Below, in pieces: positions 40,433 through 48,666 of a stretch of 64,000 bases of DNA. The position numbers and the translations under genes were made by a program. This stretch comes from Rhodococcus xishaensis (GTDB lineage: Bacteria > Actinomycetota > Actinomycetes > Mycobacteriales > Mycobacteriaceae). A model generated the notes under the pieces. The model saw only the letters and a list, made by a program, of their open reading frames with translations. It had not been told where the DNA came from and did no database searches. The stretch lies in NCBI RefSeq assembly GCF_004011825.1, contig NZ_RKLO01000002.1:496001-560000 (forward strand), read 5' to 3'. How positions within the stretch are numbered: position 1 is the first letter of the stretch; every line of letters begins with the position of its first letter.

Positions 40433-43400
40433 GTGATCCTGCTGCTGTCGACCTCCGACACCGATTTGCTCAGTGCTCGCGCGAGCGGCGCCGACTACCG
40501 CTGGGCCAACCCGGCGCGCCTGTCGGTCGACGAGGACCTGCCGGGATTGCTCGCCGGGGCCGACCTCGTGGTGGTGCGCATCCTCGGCGGCCGGCGGGCC
40601 TGGGAGGACGGCATCGACGCCGTGCTGGCTTCCGGGCTTCCGACGGTCGTGCTCGGTGGCGAGCAGGCACCGGACGCCGAGCTAATGGAGAGCTCCACTG
40701 TGCCGGCGGGCATTGCGTCCGAGGCACACACCTACCTCGCCGAGGGCGGCGCCGACAACCTCCGGCAGCTGCACAACTTCCTGTCCGACACGGTCCTGCT
40801 CACCGGGCACGGCTTCGAGCCCGCCGCGCATCTACCGAACTGGGGGGTTCTCGAGCGCGAATCCCGCGTGCTGGAGGGCCCGACGGTCGCCGTGCTCTAC
40901 TACCGCGCCCAGCACATCGCCGGGAACACCGCGTACGTCGAGGCGCTGTGCCAGGCGGTCGAGGACGCCGGCGCGAACGCGCTTCCGATCTTCTGTGCGT
41001 CGCTGCGCACCGCGTCGCCGGACCTGCTCGACACCTTGCGTCGGGCCGATGCGTTGGTCGTGACCGTCCTCGCCGCGGGTGGGACCAAGCCCGCGAGCGC
41101 GCAGGCCGGTGGCGACGACGAGGCGTGGGACGTCGCCGAACTCGCTGCGTTGGATGTGCCGATCCTGCAGGGCTTGTGTCTGACCAGCAGTCGGCAGGCG
41201 TGGGAGGCCAATGACGACGGACTCTCACCGCTCGACGTCGCGACCCAGGTTGCGGTCCCCGAGTTCGATGGGCGTCTGATCACGGTCCCGTTCTCGTTCA
41301 AGGAGATCGACTCCGAGGGCCTGACCACCTACGTCCCGGATGCTGAACGTGCGGCCAGGGTCGCCGGGATCGCGGTGCGGCACGCACGGCTGCGGCGAAT
41401 CCCGAACACGGAGAAGAGGATCGTGCTCATGTTGTCGGCGTACCCGACCAAGCACGCCCGCATTGGCAACGCCGTGGGCCTCGACACTCCGGCGAGTGCG
41501 ATCGCGCTGCTGTCGGAGATGCGTGCCGCCGGCTACGACCTCGGTCCCGTCGACGGTGAGGGGGCGCTGCCCGGTCTCGCGGCGAAGGACGGCGACGCGC
41601 TCATTCATGCGCTCATCGCGGCTGGCGGTCAGGACCCGGACTGGCTCACTGCCGCGCAGATCGAGGGCAACCCGATCCGCATCGACGCCGACCGGTACCG
41701 CGAGTGGTTCGATGCGCTGGCTCCGGACTTTCGGGAGGACGTCGAGGGACACTGGGGGACCGCGCCCGGCGAGTTGTACGTGGACCGGTCGTCGGATCCG
41801 GAGGGTGAGATCGTCATTGCCGCGCTGCGCGCCGGCAACGTCGTGCTGATGGTGCAGCCGCCCCGGGGTTTCGGGGAGAATCCGGTCGCGATCTACCACG
41901 ATCCGGATCTGCCGCCGAGTCACCACTACCTGGCCGCGTACCGCTGGATCGCCGCGGAGGAGGCCGCTGGGGGTTTCGGTGCCGACGCGATCGTGCACTT
42001 GGGCAAGCACGGCAACCTCGAGTGGCTGCCCGGTAAGACACTCGGAATGTCGGCGTCCTGTGGCACCGACGCCGCGCTCGGCGATCTGCCGCTGGTGTAC
42101 CCGTTCCTGGTCAACGACCCGGGTGAGGGCACGCAGGCCAAGCGCCGCGCCCACGCGACCCTGGTCGACCATCTGGTCCCACCGATGGCGCGCGCGGAGA
42201 CCTACGGTGACATCTCGCGGCTCGAGCAACTGCTCGACGAGCACTCGAACATCGCTGCTCTGGATCCGGCGAAGCTGCCGGCGATCCGTCAGCAGATCTG
42301 GACGCTGATGCGCGCGGCCAAGATGGACCACGACCTGGGCTTGACCGAGCGTCCCGAGGAGGACGTGTTCGACGACATGCTGATGCACGTCGACGGCTGG
42401 CTCTGCGAGATCAAGGATGTTCAGATCCGCGACGGCTTGCACGTCCTCGGGCGTGCTCCCGAGGGCGACGCCGAGGTGGAGTTGGTGCTTGCGATGCTGC
42501 GGGCCCGGCAGATGTGGGGCGGCGAGCAGTCGGTGCCGGGCCTGCGGGAGGCGTTGGGCCTGAGCGAGTCCGAGGTCGGTGTGGACGGAGCCGAGGCCCG
42601 CGGGCGGGTCGACGAGGTCGAGGCGCAGGCGCACGCGCTGGTGTCCGCGATGGCTGCAGCGGACTGGGATCCCACGGCCGCCGATCGGCTGTCCGACGAC
42701 GAGGTGGTCCGGCAGATCCTGCGGTTCGCGGCGACGGAGGTCGTCCCGCGGCTGCGGCAGACGTCGGGGGAGATCGGTCAGGTACTTCATGCACTAGAAG
42801 GCGGCTTCATCGCTGCCGGCCCGTCCGGTTCACCGCTGCGTGGTCTGATCAACGTGCTCCCGACCGGCCGCAACTTCTACTCGGTGGATCCGAAGGCCGT
42901 GCCGTCCCGGTTGGCGTGGGAGACCGGCCAGGCGATGGCCGACTCGCTCGTACAGCGTTACCGCGCCGACCACGGCTCGTGGCCGAGGTCGGTGGGCCTG
43001 TCGGTGTGGGGCACGTCGGCGATGCGCACCTCCGGCGACGACATCGCCGAGGTGTTCGCGCTGCTCGGTGTGCGCCCGGTGTGGGACGAGGCCTCCCGCC
43101 GTGTCACCAGCCTCGAGGTGATCGACCTCGCCGAGCTCGGTCGCCCGCGCATCGATGTCACGGTCCGCATCAGTGGGTTCTTCCGGGATGCGTTCCCGCA
43201 CGTGCTGGCACTGCTCGACGACGCCGTACGTCTCGTCGCCGGGCTCGACGAAGCGCCGGAGGACAACTACGTCCGGGCGCACACGCAGGCGGATCTGGCG
43301 GAGCACGGCGATGATCGACGCGCCACCACCCGTATCTTCGGCTCGAAGCCGGGTACGTATGGCGCGGGTCTGCTGCAGTTGATCGACTCGAAGAACTGGC

Positions 43401-44047
43401 GCGACGACGCGGATCTTGCTCAGGTGTACACCACGTGGGGCGGTTACGCGTACGGCCGCGGGCTCGACGGCGTACCGGCGTCGGAGGACATGCGCAGCGC
43501 GTACCGGCGGATCGCGGTGGCGGCCAAGAACACCGACACCCGCGAACACGACATCGCCGACTCGGACGACTACTTCCAGTACCACGGCGGCATGGTCGCG
43601 ACCGTGCGGGCGCTCACCGGTAAGACGCCCGAGGCATACATCGGCGACAGCACCCGCCCCGACACCGTCCGGACCCGCTCACTGTCGGAGGAGACCGCTC
43701 GCGTCTTCCGCGCCCGGGTGGTCAACCCGCGTTGGCTCGAGGCGATGCGCCGCCACGGCTACAAGGGAGCCTTCGAGATGGCCGCGACCGTCGACTACCT
43801 GTTCGGCTACGACGCGACCACCGACGTCGTCGCGGACTGGATGTACGAGAAGCTCGCCGAGACGTATGTGCTGGACGAGCAGAACCGCAAGTTCATGTCC
43901 GAGTCCAATCCGTGGGCGTTGCACGGCATCTCCGAACGGCTACTCGAGGCCGTCGAGCGGGACATGTGGGAGGAGCCGTCCCCCGAGGTGCTCGAGGGAC
44001 TGCGCCAGGTGTACCTCGAGACCGAGGGTGATCTCGAGGGGGAGTAG
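40433..44047 (+). CDS. cobN: cobaltochelatase subunit CobN
   Basis: A 1204-residue large subunit that inserts cobalt into hydrogenobyrinate a,c-diamide with CobS/CobT-type ATPase partners, which are not in this window. Conserved parts are ALVVTVLAAGGTKPAS, PNTEKRIVLMLSAYPTKHAR near residue 325, VHLGKHGNLEWLPGKTLGMS near residue 520 with His residues, and GLSVWGTSAMRTSGDDIAEV. The C-terminal part NPRWLEAMRRHGYKGAFEMA is typical. Start GTG at 40433 follows AGAAAGG. It is under the riboswitch and divergent from cobGH-IJ. Confidence 0.96.
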   Translation: MILLLSTSDTDLLSARASGADYRWANPARLSVDEDLPGLLAGADLVVVRILGGRRAWEDGIDAVLASGLPTVVLGGEQAPDAELMESSTVPAGIASEAHTYLAEGGADNLRQLHNFLSDTVLLTGHGFEPAAHLPNWGVLERESRVLEGPTVAVLYYRAQHIAGNTAYVEALCQAVEDAGANALPIFCASLRTASPDLLDTLRRADALVVTVLAAGGTKPASAQAGGDDEAWDVAELAALDVPILQGLCLTSSRQAWEANDDGLSPLDVATQVAVPEFDGRLITVPFSFKEIDSEGLTTYVPDAERAARVAGIAVRHARLRRIPNTEKRIVLMLSAYPTKHARIGNAVGLDTPASAIALLSEMRAAGYDLGPVDGEGALPGLAAKDGDALIHALIAAGGQDPDWLTAAQIEGNPIRIDADRYREWFDALAPDFREDVEGHWGTAPGELYVDRSSDPEGEIVIAALRAGNVVLMVQPPRGFGENPVAIYHDPDLPPSHHYLAAYRWIAAEEAAGGFGADAIVHLGKHGNLEWLPGKTLGMSASCGTDAALGDLPLVYPFLVNDPGEGTQAKRRAHATLVDHLVPPMARAETYGDISRLEQLLDEHSNIAALDPAKLPAIRQQIWTLMRAAKMDHDLGLTERPEEDVFDDMLMHVDGWLCEIKDVQIRDGLHVLGRAPEGDAEVELVLAMLRARQMWGGEQSVPGLREALGLSESEVGVDGAEARGRVDEVEAQAHALVSAMAAADWDPTAADRLSDDEVVRQILRFAATEVVPRLRQTSGEIGQVLHALEGGFIAAGPSGSPLRGLINVLPTGRNFYSVDPKAVPSRLAWETGQAMADSLVQRYRADHGSWPRSVGLSVWGTSAMRTSGDDIAEVFALLGVRPVWDEASRRVTSLEVIDLAELGRPRIDVTVRISGFFRDAFPHVLALLDDAVRLVAGLDEAPEDNYVRAHTQADLAEHGDDRRATTRIFGSKPGTYGAGLLQLIDSKNWRDDADLAQVYTTWGGYAYGRGLDGVPASEDMRSAYRRIAVAAKNTDTREHDIADSDDYFQYHGGMVATVRALTGKTPEAYIGDSTRPDTVRTRSLSEETARVFRARVVNPRWLEAMRRHGYKGAFEMAATVDYLFGYDATTDVVADWMYEKLAETYVLDEQNRKFMSESNPWALHGISERLLEAVERDMWEEPSPEVLEGLRQVYLETEGDLEGE

Positions 44048-44053
44048 TCGGGG

Positions 44054-45124
44054 TCAGGCCAGGCGGCGGTCGAACGTGAGAGTTGGAGCTGCGGTGGGGA
44101 TGTCGACGGTGTAGACGCGTAGCCGCACCGCTTCCGCCGTCAGATCCATCACCATGAAGCCCACGTCGTCGAAGTTCTGATAAAGATTGGCCCGGTCCGT
44201 CCGGGAGGACTTGCCGTGCGAGTTCTTCCCGGCCGCGCCGGAGACGATCTGTCGGGTGCCCTTGGACGCGACGGTCGGCTCGAACACCTGCAGCGAGTGA
44301 TCGTGTCCTGACAGGAGAAACTGGCACCGCCCGACGACATGATCTTCGAAGAACTGCTTGGCGTAGACGCCGTTCATGGGCGCGATCGGGATCCCGTCGT
44401 ACTCACCGGCGTCCCCGTGCGAACCGTTGCTCAGGTACGGATGGTGGGTGCACGCGATCTTCCACTTGGCCGGCGACGACGCGATCGCGTTGTCGAGCCA
44501 GGCCCGCTGCTCGTTCATGTACTGACCGTTCACCGCCCAGTACGGCACGAACAGTGGGGGAAGATAGGCGGCCACGGGGTTGAGGTCGAGCACGAAGAAC
44601 TCGACGATCGGATTCTCCTCGGGCACCCGCACCGAGTAGTAGCGGCTAGGCATCCACCACCGGCGGGAGCTGCCGTGGTAAACGACCTCGTCGTTGCCGC
44701 GCAGGAGCCACCCACCGTCGCCGGGAACCACCAAGCTGGTGTCGTGGTTGCCGAGCGCCATCACCCACGGGAAGTCGAGTTCGTGGTTGGGGTCCTCGAA
44801 CTTGGTGGCGAACTGGACGTCGTGCCCACCGTTCGGCCCGGATTCGTAGATGTTGTCGCCGAGCCCCAGCGCCATCCCGAACGGCTCGCTCCGGTGCAGG
44901 GTACGCATAGCGTCGGCGACTGCCCACTGCGCCGGGGTGCCGGTGCCGGCGTCGCCGGTGACCAGCACGCGCACCTCATCCGCTGTCGGGAAGGTGTACT
45001 TCTCAGCGTCGGGCACGGCGGCGGAGGAGGAGGCAGGTGCCATCGCAGCGATCGGGACGGCGATACCTGCCGCGCCCGCACCGGCGAGGAAGCGGCGTCG
45101 GTTGATCTGGTTCAACTCGGTCAC
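44054..45124 (-). CDS. Tat-exported metallophosphoesterase
   Basis: A 356-residue secreted phosphoesterase. The N-terminus NQINRRRFLAGAGAAGIAVP is a twin-arginine signal, followed by an Ala/Ser-rich cleavage region near residue 30. Metal-site motifs are VLVTGDAGTGTP, GLGDNIYESG, MALGNHDTS, CTHHPYLSNG and LSGHDHSLQVFE, as in purple acid phosphatase/calcineurin-like enzymes. It should depend on TatA/TatC encoded at 24.5-25.8 kb. The GTG at 45124 has AAAGGAC upstream; the ATG at 45184 would extend past the signal peptide. Substrate unknown. Confidence 0.86.
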   Translation of the reverse strand: MTELNQINRRRFLAGAGAAGIAVPIAAMAPASSSAAVPDAEKYTFPTADEVRVLVTGDAGTGTPAQWAVADAMRTLHRSEPFGMALGLGDNIYESGPNGGHDVQFATKFEDPNHELDFPWVMALGNHDTSLVVPGDGGWLLRGNDEVVYHGSSRRWWMPSRYYSVRVPEENPIVEFFVLDLNPVAAYLPPLFVPYWAVNGQYMNEQRAWLDNAIASSPAKWKIACTHHPYLSNGSHGDAGEYDGIPIAPMNGVYAKQFFEDHVVGRCQFLLSGHDHSLQVFEPTVASKGTRQIVSGAAGKNSHGKSSRTDRANLYQNFDDVGFMVMDLTAEAVRLRVYTVDIPTAAPTLTFDRRLA

Positions 45125-45251
45125 AGGTGTCCTTTGTCGGTGTCGTCGGTTTGCAGTTCCCCTAGCAAACCCCAACTCGGACATCCGTTCAGGTGAATCC
45201 GGCCGGATTCGAGAATATTCATGCGACGTTCATGGCGTTCCGGTCGCGCCG

Positions 45252-45257
45252 TAGGCT
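45252..45257 (+). promoter_or_regulatory. -10 box for leaderless PPOX gene
   Basis: TAGGCT ends 6 nt before the ATG at 45264. Confidence 0.5.
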
Positions 45258-45263
45258 GAGCGC

Positions 45264-45644
45264 ATGACTGTCACACTGAGCGAGATCGGTGCCGCGAAAT
45301 ACGTTCTGCTGACCACATTCCGAAAGGACGGATCGGCGGTACCGACACCACTGTGGGCCGCGATGGATGGCGACCGGATGTTGATGTGGACCGTCACCGA
45401 TTCGTGGAAGGTCAAACGGATCCGGCGCTCGTCTCGGGTCACCGTGGGGGCGTGCGATTTTCGTGGAAACCCGAAGGGACCACAGATCGAGGCGACGGCT
45501 GCCGTGCTCGACGACGCCGGCACCGAAGGTGCCCGCGCCGCCATTGCCCGCAAGTACGGAGTGATCGGATGGATCACCGTCAAGGGCAGCCTGCTGCGGC
45601 GTGGCCGCGAGGGGACCATCGGCTTGGCGATCTCCAGTGCCTGA
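45264..45644 (+). CDS. PPOX-class (F420-type) small oxidoreductase
   Basis: A 126-residue split beta-barrel protein (AKYVLLTTFRKDGSAVPTPL, then DSWKVKRIRRSSRVTVGACD and IEATAAVLDDAGTEGARAAI). It resembles M. tuberculosis Rv2061c and other PPOX-class F420-binding proteins, and sits next to cobN as there. The cofactor choice (F420 or FMN) and substrate are not proven. Confidence 0.84.
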   Translation: MTVTLSEIGAAKYVLLTTFRKDGSAVPTPLWAAMDGDRMLMWTVTDSWKVKRIRRSSRVTVGACDFRGNPKGPQIEATAAVLDDAGTEGARAAIARKYGVIGWITVKGSLLRRGREGTIGLAISSA

Positions 45645-45672
45645 GGAACTTGCCTGAGTCAGACTTGTCTGA

Positions 45673-45699
45673 GCCTCACTGCCTCCGCTGCAGTGAGGC
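45673..45699. terminator. bidirectional hairpin between convergent genes
   Basis: GCCTCACTGC (45673-45682) and GCAGTGAGGC (45690-45699) form a perfect 10-bp stem with a 7-nt loop. It overlaps the last codons and stop of the LMF1-like gene and lies about 30 bp after the PPOX stop. There is no T tract, as is usual in actinobacteria. Confidence 0.5.
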
Positions 45700-47109
45700 C
45701 GGCGGCATGAAGTCGGACTCGTACGTGCGGGCCCACCATGCCCCGGTCGCGCGGCGCTCGGCACGAGTGGTGAACCGGTACCGGAAGGTGCGTGCCCGCA
45801 CGTAGGTGGGCGGGCGGTCCGGGAACGGATTGTGGTGGAGCAACTTCAGGGTTGCGCGGTCGCCGTCGAGCAGTCGGGTGACGAACCCGCCGAACCAGGG
45901 CGCCGCATAGCTGGGGGAGATCGCCGCGAACCACATTAGCCAGTCCAGCCGAAGATGGTAGGGCGCGAACTGACGCGGCCTCCGCCGCAGGTCGCCCGGT
46001 TTCCCTTTGAACTCGTACGCCCGCCACTCGGTGTCCGGGGTGACGTGTTCATCGGTCGTGCCCTCCACGACGATCTCCCGCCGGGTGCGGGTGATGTGGC
46101 CGAACGCACCGTACGTGTTCACCAGATGCCACGGGTCGAACGATGCGTTCATCATCTGGTGGCTGGACAACAGGTTCCGGGCCGGGCGGTAGCTCAGTGC
46201 GACGATCGCGGCGGTGAAGGCGACGACGGCGACGACGAACCACGTCGGGGACGAGGCGATGCCCGTGGGTGCCGATATCGGGAGGAGAGCCTCCCAGAAA
46301 CCATCCGGCAGCACCGACAGCCCGAGCACGATCGCGAGCCAGTTGAGCCATGAGAAGTTGCCGCTCGCGACCAACCACAACTGGGTGGCGATCATGATCG
46401 CGGCTGCCCCGCCCGCGACGGGCTGCGGCATGAACAGGAAGAACGGCACGATCAGCTGGGTGAAGTGGTTGCCCGCAACCTCCACTTTGTGTAGCGGACG
46501 GGGCAGCCGATGGAACAACCAGCTCAACGGCCCGGGCATCGGCTGGGTCTCGTGGTGGTAGTACAGGCAGGTGAGGTCGCGCCAACACGGGTCGCCGCGG
46601 ATCTTGATCAATCCGGCTCCGAACTCGAGGCGGAACAGCACCCAACGCAGCAGCAGCAGTGTCAGCAGCGGCGGTGCCGTGTGGGCGTTCCCGACGAATA
46701 CCGCCAGCAGTCCCACCTCGAGTAGGAGCGACTCCCACCCGAACCCGTACCAGAGTTGACCGACGTTGACGATCGACAGGTACAGCGCCCATAACAGCAG
46801 CCAGCCCAGCATGGACAGCGGTAGCGGTAACAGGTCCAGTAGCCCGAGAAGGGCGAGCGCCGCCAGCCCGGCTCCGGTCCAAGCGATGAAGGCGAAGAAC
46901 CGGTCCGAATAGTGCAGGTGGAAGATACTCGGGGATCCCTGCCACCGCCTGCCTGCGAGAAATCGCCGGATTGGGAGCATGCCGTGGTCTCCGAGCAGTG
47001 GCCGGAACTGGTTTGCCGCGACCAAGAAGGCACAGAGGTAGATGACGGCCAGCCCCTCCTTGAAGAGCAGCCGTCCCAGCCAGTAGTCGGAGGTATCGAA
47101 CCAGTCCAC
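45676..47109 (-). CDS. lipase maturation factor (LMF1)-like membrane protein
   Basis: A 477-residue multi-spanning protein. Family segments are SDYWLGRLLFKEGLAVIYLC, NVGQLWYGFGWESLLLEVG, LLLLRWVLFRLEFGAGLIKI with RGDPCWRDLTCLYYHHETQP, and a C-terminal soluble part WRAYEFKGKPGDLRRRPRQF with PYHLRLDWLMWFAAIS. In animals LMF1 acts in the ER to assemble lipases; the bacterial role is unknown, and lipid or exported-protein work is only a guess. Six or more helices are evident. Start GTG at 47109 follows GAGGAGAG. Confidence 0.88.
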   Translation of the reverse strand: MDWFDTSDYWLGRLLFKEGLAVIYLCAFLVAANQFRPLLGDHGMLPIRRFLAGRRWQGSPSIFHLHYSDRFFAFIAWTGAGLAALALLGLLDLLPLPLSMLGWLLLWALYLSIVNVGQLWYGFGWESLLLEVGLLAVFVGNAHTAPPLLTLLLLRWVLFRLEFGAGLIKIRGDPCWRDLTCLYYHHETQPMPGPLSWLFHRLPRPLHKVEVAGNHFTQLIVPFFLFMPQPVAGGAAAIMIATQLWLVASGNFSWLNWLAIVLGLSVLPDGFWEALLPISAPTGIASSPTWFVVAVVAFTAAIVALSYRPARNLLSSHQMMNASFDPWHLVNTYGAFGHITRTRREIVVEGTTDEHVTPDTEWRAYEFKGKPGDLRRRPRQFAPYHLRLDWLMWFAAISPSYAAPWFGGFVTRLLDGDRATLKLLHHNPFPDRPPTYVRARTFRYRFTTRAERRATGAWWARTYESDFMPPASLQRRQ

Positions 47110-47184
47110 GACAGGGCTCTCCTCACGCGGACGTTACTCCGGGCTGCCGCGCCCGACCAGCGCAGGTCGGCCAGCGCCGGCCGA

Positions 47185-48171
47185 TCAGGCCAGGTTCGGA
47201 AGCACTTCCCGCTCGAGCAACTCCAGGCCGGACGTGTCGTAGGCGGCCTCGGGGACGTAGAAGATCGCGTACTCGAGGCCTTCGTTCTTCAGTTTCGTGA
47301 GGTTCTCGACGATCTGCTCCGGGGTGCCGACGGCGGGCAGGCCTCGGAAGCCACCGAGCGAGGCATCGGCCTTCTCCGCGCCGACGATCGGTTCGAGGCG
47401 AGCGCGTAGCGCGTCGAGCCGGTCCTGCACCTCCGCCTCGGTGTGCCCGATGGCGACGTTGTAGTTCGCCGACCGCACGATGGCACCGAAGTCGGTGCCC
47501 ACTGCGGCGCAGTGCTCACGCAGCAGTTGCGACTTGTGGGCGAACACCTCGGGGGTGCCGTCGAAATTCGTGTACCGCGCGTACTTCGCGGCGATCTTCA
47601 GCGTGACCTTCTCGCCGCCACCGGCGATCCACAGCGGAATTCCGCCGTCCTGCAATGGCAACGGGCGCACGATCGCGCCATCCACCTGGTAATGCCTGCC
47701 GTTCAGGGTCGCGGTACCGGTCGTCCACGCTTGCCGAAGGATCTGCACACCCTCGTCGAGACGACCGAGCCGCTCACCGGCGGACGGGAACCCGTATCCG
47801 TAAGCACGCCACTCGTGTTCGTACCAGCCACCGCCGATGCCCATCTCCACGCGTCCGCCGGAGACGATGTCCGCGGTGGCCGCGACCTTCGCGAGGTAGG
47901 CCGGGTTGCGGTAGCTCATGGCGGTGCACATCTGGCCCAACCGGACACGCTCGGTGATGGCGGCGAAGGCCGATACCAGCGACCATGCTTCATGGGTGGC
48001 CTCGTCGGTGGGTTCGGGAACGGTGTGGAAGTGGTCGTACACCCAGATCGACTCCCACGGCCCCCGGTCCGCGCGCAGCGCAAGGTCACGCATCGTCCTC
48101 CACTGTCGGGCGGGCTCGATGCCTACCAGGTCGAGTCGCCAACCCTGGGGCACGAACAGTCCGAAGCGCAT
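47185..48171 (-). CDS. LLM-class F420-dependent oxidoreductase
   Basis: A 328-residue luciferase-like TIM-barrel protein of the TIGR03560-type group. It opens MRFGLFVPQGWRLDLVGIEP; WESIWVYDHFHTVPEPTDE and RVRLGQMCTAMSYRNPAYLA are typical of F420-binding LLM proteins, and GRVEMGIGGGWYEHEWRAYG follows. The substrate is unknown. AGGAGGACC precedes the ATG. It lies downstream of the YchJ gene on the same strand. Confidence 0.9.
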   Translation of the reverse strand: MRFGLFVPQGWRLDLVGIEPARQWRTMRDLALRADRGPWESIWVYDHFHTVPEPTDEATHEAWSLVSAFAAITERVRLGQMCTAMSYRNPAYLAKVAATADIVSGGRVEMGIGGGWYEHEWRAYGYGFPSAGERLGRLDEGVQILRQAWTTGTATLNGRHYQVDGAIVRPLPLQDGGIPLWIAGGGEKVTLKIAAKYARYTNFDGTPEVFAHKSQLLREHCAAVGTDFGAIVRSANYNVAIGHTEAEVQDRLDALRARLEPIVGAEKADASLGGFRGLPAVGTPEQIVENLTKLKNEGLEYAIFYVPEAAYDTSGLELLEREVLPNLA

Positions 48172-48211
48172 GATGGTCCTCCTGTCGCCAAGCTGAGATA
48201 TCGGTTCTTCG

Positions 48212-48604
48212 CTACCGTAGGGCGTCCATGTAGAACCACTGTCCGTTCTCCCGGACGAACTCGCTGTGTTCGCGCATGGACCTGCGCTGACCGTGATCGG
48301 AGTAGTAGGCGACGAACTCGACGGTTCCGGTGTAGTCGAACGGTCCGCCGCCCGACGTGTGCAGGACCTCGAGGCGCCGCCACACCAGATCCGGGTCCAG
48401 GTCGAGCGTCGCCGGTCGCGTTCGTGTGTGCCACGTCCGCCGCAGGTAGTCGGCGTCTCCGATGACGAATGCCACGTAGCGGGACCGCATCAGCTGTTCC
48501 GCTGTCGGGGCGACGGCGTCGCCGCGGTGGAATCGTCCGCAACACTGTTCATACCGTTCCCCGGACAGGCACGGGCACCGGTCGTCGTTCGAGACTGTCT
48601 TCAT
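48212..48604 (-). CDS. YchJ-family SEC-C protein (UPF0225)
   Basis: A 130-residue protein. The N-terminal SEC-C-like zinc motif is RCPCLSGERYEQCCGRFHRG (C-x-C...CC/H). The rest is the YchJ NTF2-like middle domain (APTAEQLMRSRYVAFVIGDA, then FVAYYSDHGQRRSMREHSEF). Function not established. The ATG is preceded by AAGGAAC. Confidence 0.9.
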   Translation of the reverse strand: MKTVSNDDRCPCLSGERYEQCCGRFHRGDAVAPTAEQLMRSRYVAFVIGDADYLRRTWHTRTRPATLDLDPDLVWRRLEVLHTSGGGPFDYTGTVEFVAYYSDHGQRRSMREHSEFVRENGQWFYMDALR

Positions 48605-48666
48605 CGCCGTTCCTTGTCTGTCCGGCTCAGCGTCTTTCCGGCCCTTTTCGGCTCACACTTTGCCCC

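Noticed and set aside
41225-42790. Minus-strand open frame of 521 codons opposite cobN
   Set aside because: Antisense shadow of CobN; composition and lack of motifs argue against coding.
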